Source: a virus | Virus record (IMG/VR): IMGVR_UViG_3300049491_000272 | Location: 1-40,246 of that record | Length of the DNA: 40,246 nucleotides | Strand: one strand, 5' to 3' | Shown here: in pieces, positions 38,380 to 40,246 of the stretch | Position numbering within the stretch: position 1 is the stretch's first letter | How the letters are laid out: each line of letters opens with the position of its first letter | Program-made: the position numbers and the translations under genes | Notes under the pieces: generated by a model | The model's database searches: none | Told to the model about the DNA's origin: nothing | The model's input: only the letters and a program-made list of their open reading frames with translations

Positions 38380-38684
38380 GCTGCATTTTCCGACTGCGAC
38401 AGCCCGAGCGGGGCCGCGTGTTTTCGCAGCCAGACGAGCGTGAAGCCGACGACGTGCTCGGGCAGATCGCCCGGCAGGCCGTCGATCAGGTAGCGGCAGC
38501 GCACCTCGCTGTCGTCTTCGACCAGGGCGACGAGCTCGATGATCGGACCCGTCGGCAGGCGCCAGCGCTCGCCCGGGCGGGGCAGATCCGTCCGGTCGAG
38601 CTGGAAGATTCGGCGCACGAGCACGCGCGCACTCTCGGCGCGTTCGGCGCGCGCGAGCTGCTGCAGGTTCGTGACGCGGTTCAC
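38376..38684 (-). CDS. Hypothetical 102-residue protein upstream of terminase
   Basis: GTG 38684. It opens NRVTNLQQLARAERAESARVLVRRIFQLDRTDLPRPGERWRLPTGPIIELVALVEDDSEVRCRYL; the second half has VGFTLVWLRKHAAPLG. One small alpha/beta domain, not recognised. Overlaps terS (ATGA). Confidence 0.6.
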   Translation of the reverse strand: MNRVTNLQQLARAERAESARVLVRRIFQLDRTDLPRPGERWRLPTGPIIELVALVEDDSEVRCRYLIDGLPGDLPEHVVGFTLVWLRKHAAPLGLSQSENAA

Positions 38685-38687
38685 GGT

Positions 38688-38978
38688 TCAGTGCGCCTGC
38701 GTGCCGGGTGGCGGTGCGTCGACGTCGACCATCGGGATCTGCATGCCGAAGTTCGGCAGCCGGCGCCAGTGCTCGGCGCCCAGGCGGCGCGCGAGCTCCT
38801 CGTGCGGCCAGATCGTGTAGCCGTGCTCGTCGACCAGCGGGACCATGTGCGTCCCGCCATGCGGCGCCTCGATCGGCAGGCCGAGCAGGCACCATTGCGA
38901 CCCGCCCAGCCATTGCGTGATGGCGCGCTCGCCGGCCTGGTTTTCCCAGGTCTGCCCGTTGCGAAGGATGATGCTCAT
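38688..38978 (-). CDS. Hypothetical 96-residue protein
   Basis: ATG 38978 overlaps the HNH-like stop. RNGQTWENQAGERAITQWLGGSQWCLLGLPIEAPHGGTHMVPLVDEHGYTIWPHEELARRLGAEHWRRLPNFG has several Trp and His residues. Not recognised, and three bases separate its stop from the next start. Confidence 0.6.
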   Translation of the reverse strand: MSIILRNGQTWENQAGERAITQWLGGSQWCLLGLPIEAPHGGTHMVPLVDEHGYTIWPHEELARRLGAEHWRRLPNFGMQIPMVDVDAPPPGTQAH

Positions 38979-39319
38979 GACGCGGTGCTCGTGGTGTCGC
39001 GGGTTCCACGTGAATCGCGCTCGGCCGCGTGCAGCGCCAGGTGGCAGGGCCGGCACATCCAGACGACTTGCAGCGGATCGCCGTAATCCGGGTGATGCCG
39101 CTCCACCTTCGTCGAGCCGCAGGAGCAAGGCTGCGCGACCAGCTTGCCGTGCACCTGGTAGTGCCGGGACAGCGCACGGACTCGCGACTTGAGGCGCGCG
39201 TCGCCGATCAGCGGGTGAGTTGCCCGGTACTTGCGCTGCGCCTCTCGGTGACAGGCCAGGCAGTTGCGCTGTCGGGGTCGGCTGTGCGCGCCGCAGGCGC
39301 ATGTCGTCTTCGCGCTCAT
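38975..39319 (-). CDS. HNH-type zinc protein
   Basis: 114 residues. CACG ... CLACHREAQRKYRATHP at the start and CSCGSTKVERHHPDYGDPLQVVWMCRPCHLALHA at the end form the Cys pairs and the HH...H pattern of phage HNH-like proteins. It could nick DNA during packaging, since HNH genes near terminase genes do this in other phages, or be a mobile nuclease. ATGA overlaps on both sides. Confidence 0.75.
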   Translation of the reverse strand: MSAKTTCACGAHSRPRQRNCLACHREAQRKYRATHPLIGDARLKSRVRALSRHYQVHGKLVAQPCSCGSTKVERHHPDYGDPLQVVWMCRPCHLALHAAERDSRGTRDTTSTAS

Positions 39320-39546
39320 GTCTCGAGGCAGGAGTAGCCGCGGAACCTCTCGGGCTGCGTCGCCAGGCGGTACGAGCCGGCGCCGATGCAGTCGTGCTCC
39401 GAGGCGTAGACGAAGATCACTTCGGCCTGCAGCGCGGTCGTCTCCATGACGAGCAGCCAGTGATCGGCCGGCGAGCTATGCCCGTCGTCACCCCCGCCGC
39501 AGCTGGCGAGCAGCATCAACAGGGCCAGGAGGGCAGCGTGTCTCAT
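39316..39546 (-). CDS. Small lipoprotein
   Basis: 76 residues. MRHAALLALLMLLASCGGGDDG has a basic start, a hydrophobic core and lipobox LASC, so it should be lipidated after Cys16. The rest (HWLLVMETTALQAEVIFVYASEHDCIGAGSYRLATQPERFRGYSC) is a small domain with two further cysteines. It lies between RusA and HNH genes; role unknown, possibly superinfection exclusion. Confidence 0.7.
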   Translation of the reverse strand: MRHAALLALLMLLASCGGGDDGHSSPADHWLLVMETTALQAEVIFVYASEHDCIGAGSYRLATQPERFRGYSCLET

Positions 39547-40016
39547 GCGAAAAACTCCTCGTTCGTGGTTATGCGCGGCGCGAGCTCGAGACCGGGCTGC
39601 TGCGGCTGCATCGGCTCGACTTCGATCTCGGCGCGCGGGTTGATGCGGTCGATCGCGTGGTAGACGTGCTTCTCTCGCACTTGGCGGTCGTTGCGGTAGA
39701 CGCCGGCCTGGACGAGCAGGCGCTGGCTCGGCACGATCGGGTTCTGCGGCTTCGTTCGGCTCCACCGGTCCTGCAGGACGTCGAGCACGATCGACTCGTC
39801 GAGGTCGGGGCGCTCGGTCGCGTAGAAGATCCGCACCGTAACGCGCACCGGGCCCTCGAGCCGCTGCCGCGCGGCTGGCGGGATCTGGCGCAGCGCGTCG
39901 CGTTCGAAGCCAAGCGCCTTCTTCGACTTCACGATCGCCGCGCGCTCGCCGAAGTTCACGAGGCGCCGGCTGTTCGCCTTCGAGGCCGGCTCGCCGATGA
40001 TCGTGAAGCGGATCAT
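39543..40016 (-). CDS. rusA: RusA-type Holliday junction resolvase
   Basis: 157 residues. IRFTIIGEPASKANSRRLV at the N terminus and ERPDLDESIVLDVLQDRWS with catalytic aspartates match RusA, followed by RQVREKHVY. RusA cleaves four-way junctions and debranches recombining phage DNA before packaging. ATG 40016 is chosen over 40031 because it overlaps the upstream stop and fits the family start. Confidence 0.88.
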   Translation of the reverse strand: MIRFTIIGEPASKANSRRLVNFGERAAIVKSKKALGFERDALRQIPPAARQRLEGPVRVTVRIFYATERPDLDESIVLDVLQDRWSRTKPQNPIVPSQRLLVQAGVYRNDRQVREKHVYHAIDRINPRAEIEVEPMQPQQPGLELAPRITTNEEFFA

Positions 40017-40246
40017 GCTGCCTGCTTCCACGTCGAGAACACACTCGAGCCCGCCACGCCGCCCCAGCGTTTGCCCTGGCGCACGTAGCTGACCGTCGTG
40101 TGATCGAGCCCCAGCTTCGGCGCCAGGTGCGCCGCGGGCTCGTTGCTGGCCAGGATCAAGGCGCGCAGCTCGGGCGTCGCCTTGCTGTTGCGCATGCCGT
40201 TCTGCAGATTCTTCACCGCCCGGAGCGGGTTGCCGCGCAGGTGCCC
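40013..40246 (-). CDS. HNH-like/HTH DNA-binding protein, C-terminal part (continuation of the gene at 1-457)
   Basis: Same gene as 1-457. Bases 40120-40246 are the duplicated overlap, and 40013-40119 hold the unique 3' end. The segment encodes the helix-turn-helix-like region with the motif LGLDHTTVSYVRQG. Read alone it would look like a 67-residue gene starting at 40216, but that methionine is internal to the 187-residue protein. The stop TGA at 40013-40015 overlaps the ATG of the RusA gene at 40016. Confidence 0.75.
   Translation of the reverse strand, partial: GHLRGNPLRAVKNLQNGMRNSKATPELRALILASNEPAAHLAPKLGLDHTTVSYVRQGKRWGGVAGSSVFSTWKQAA
40120..40246. repeat. Terminal redundancy, right copy
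   Basis: Exact second copy of bases 1-127. Removing one copy gives a circle of 40,119 bp. Circular assembly fits either a circular prophage/replicative form or a headful-packaged, circularly permuted virion population, as expected with P22-like terminase and portal. Confidence 0.95.

Noticed and set aside
38975-40016. A defence island between RusA and terminase
   Set aside because: The genes are a small lipoprotein, an HNH-like protein and resolvase, all usual phage cargo; nothing resembling a known or new defence operon was found.
1-40246. CRISPR arrays, insertion sequences, rRNA
   Set aside because: No regularly spaced repeats, no transposase and no rRNA sequence could be seen.

Overview
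The window is a complete temperate phage genome, cut open at an arbitrary point. Bases 1-127 and 40120-40246 are identical, so the molecule closes into a circle of 40,119 bp. One gene is split by the cut. Head and tail genes follow the P22 set (TerS, TerL, portal, scaffold, coat, gp4-like, gp10-like, ejection proteins, tailspike with a P22-type head-binding domain), so a short-tailed virion is predicted. The GC-rich, strongly GC-biased sequence, GTG starts and a tRNA-His attachment site suggest a Gram-negative proteobacterial host. The Rz/Rz1 spanin pair also implies an outer membrane. No host genes are present.

The genome is two arms diverging from an immunity region near 5.1 kb and meeting at attP near 14.7 kb. 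Leftward (minus strand): a Cro-like protein, a CII-like activator, a DUF4406 protein, cytosine and adenine methyltransferases, an XF1762-family protein and O-like/P-like replication proteins. Transcription then runs through the contig junction to RusA and small genes, terminase, the head/tail operon (38.4 down to 16.5 kb) and the lysis cassette (two membrane proteins, M15 endolysin, Rz, Rz1, a 25-residue peptide). Almost every junction is an ATGA or GTGA overlap.

Rightward (plus strand): a short operon with the repressor, a hypothetical protein and a lipoprotein ends at a terminator at 6.3 kb. A second, operator-flanked sigma70 promoter at 6.37 kb then drives a structured leader, small early genes, a YqaJ exonuclease with a putative annealing protein, more small genes, a DUF4224 protein and the tyrosine integrase. 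The integrase lies beside attP, which is the 3' half of tRNA-His flanked by a perfect inverted 15-bp repeat.

Lysogeny control reads directly from DNA: the same 10-bp operator half-site flanks the -35 boxes of the leftward early promoter and of the second rightward promoter. The most unusual items are a 1255-residue ejection protein joining a lytic transglycosylase domain to a zeta-toxin-like kinase domain; a cupin/Asp-hydroxylase pair inside the virion operon; a family of related intergenic elements at four junctions of the late operon; a tandem duplication of a structural gene; an HNH endonuclease gene inserted antisense between two ejection genes; and repeat-rich DNA inside the O-like gene that may be the replication origin.
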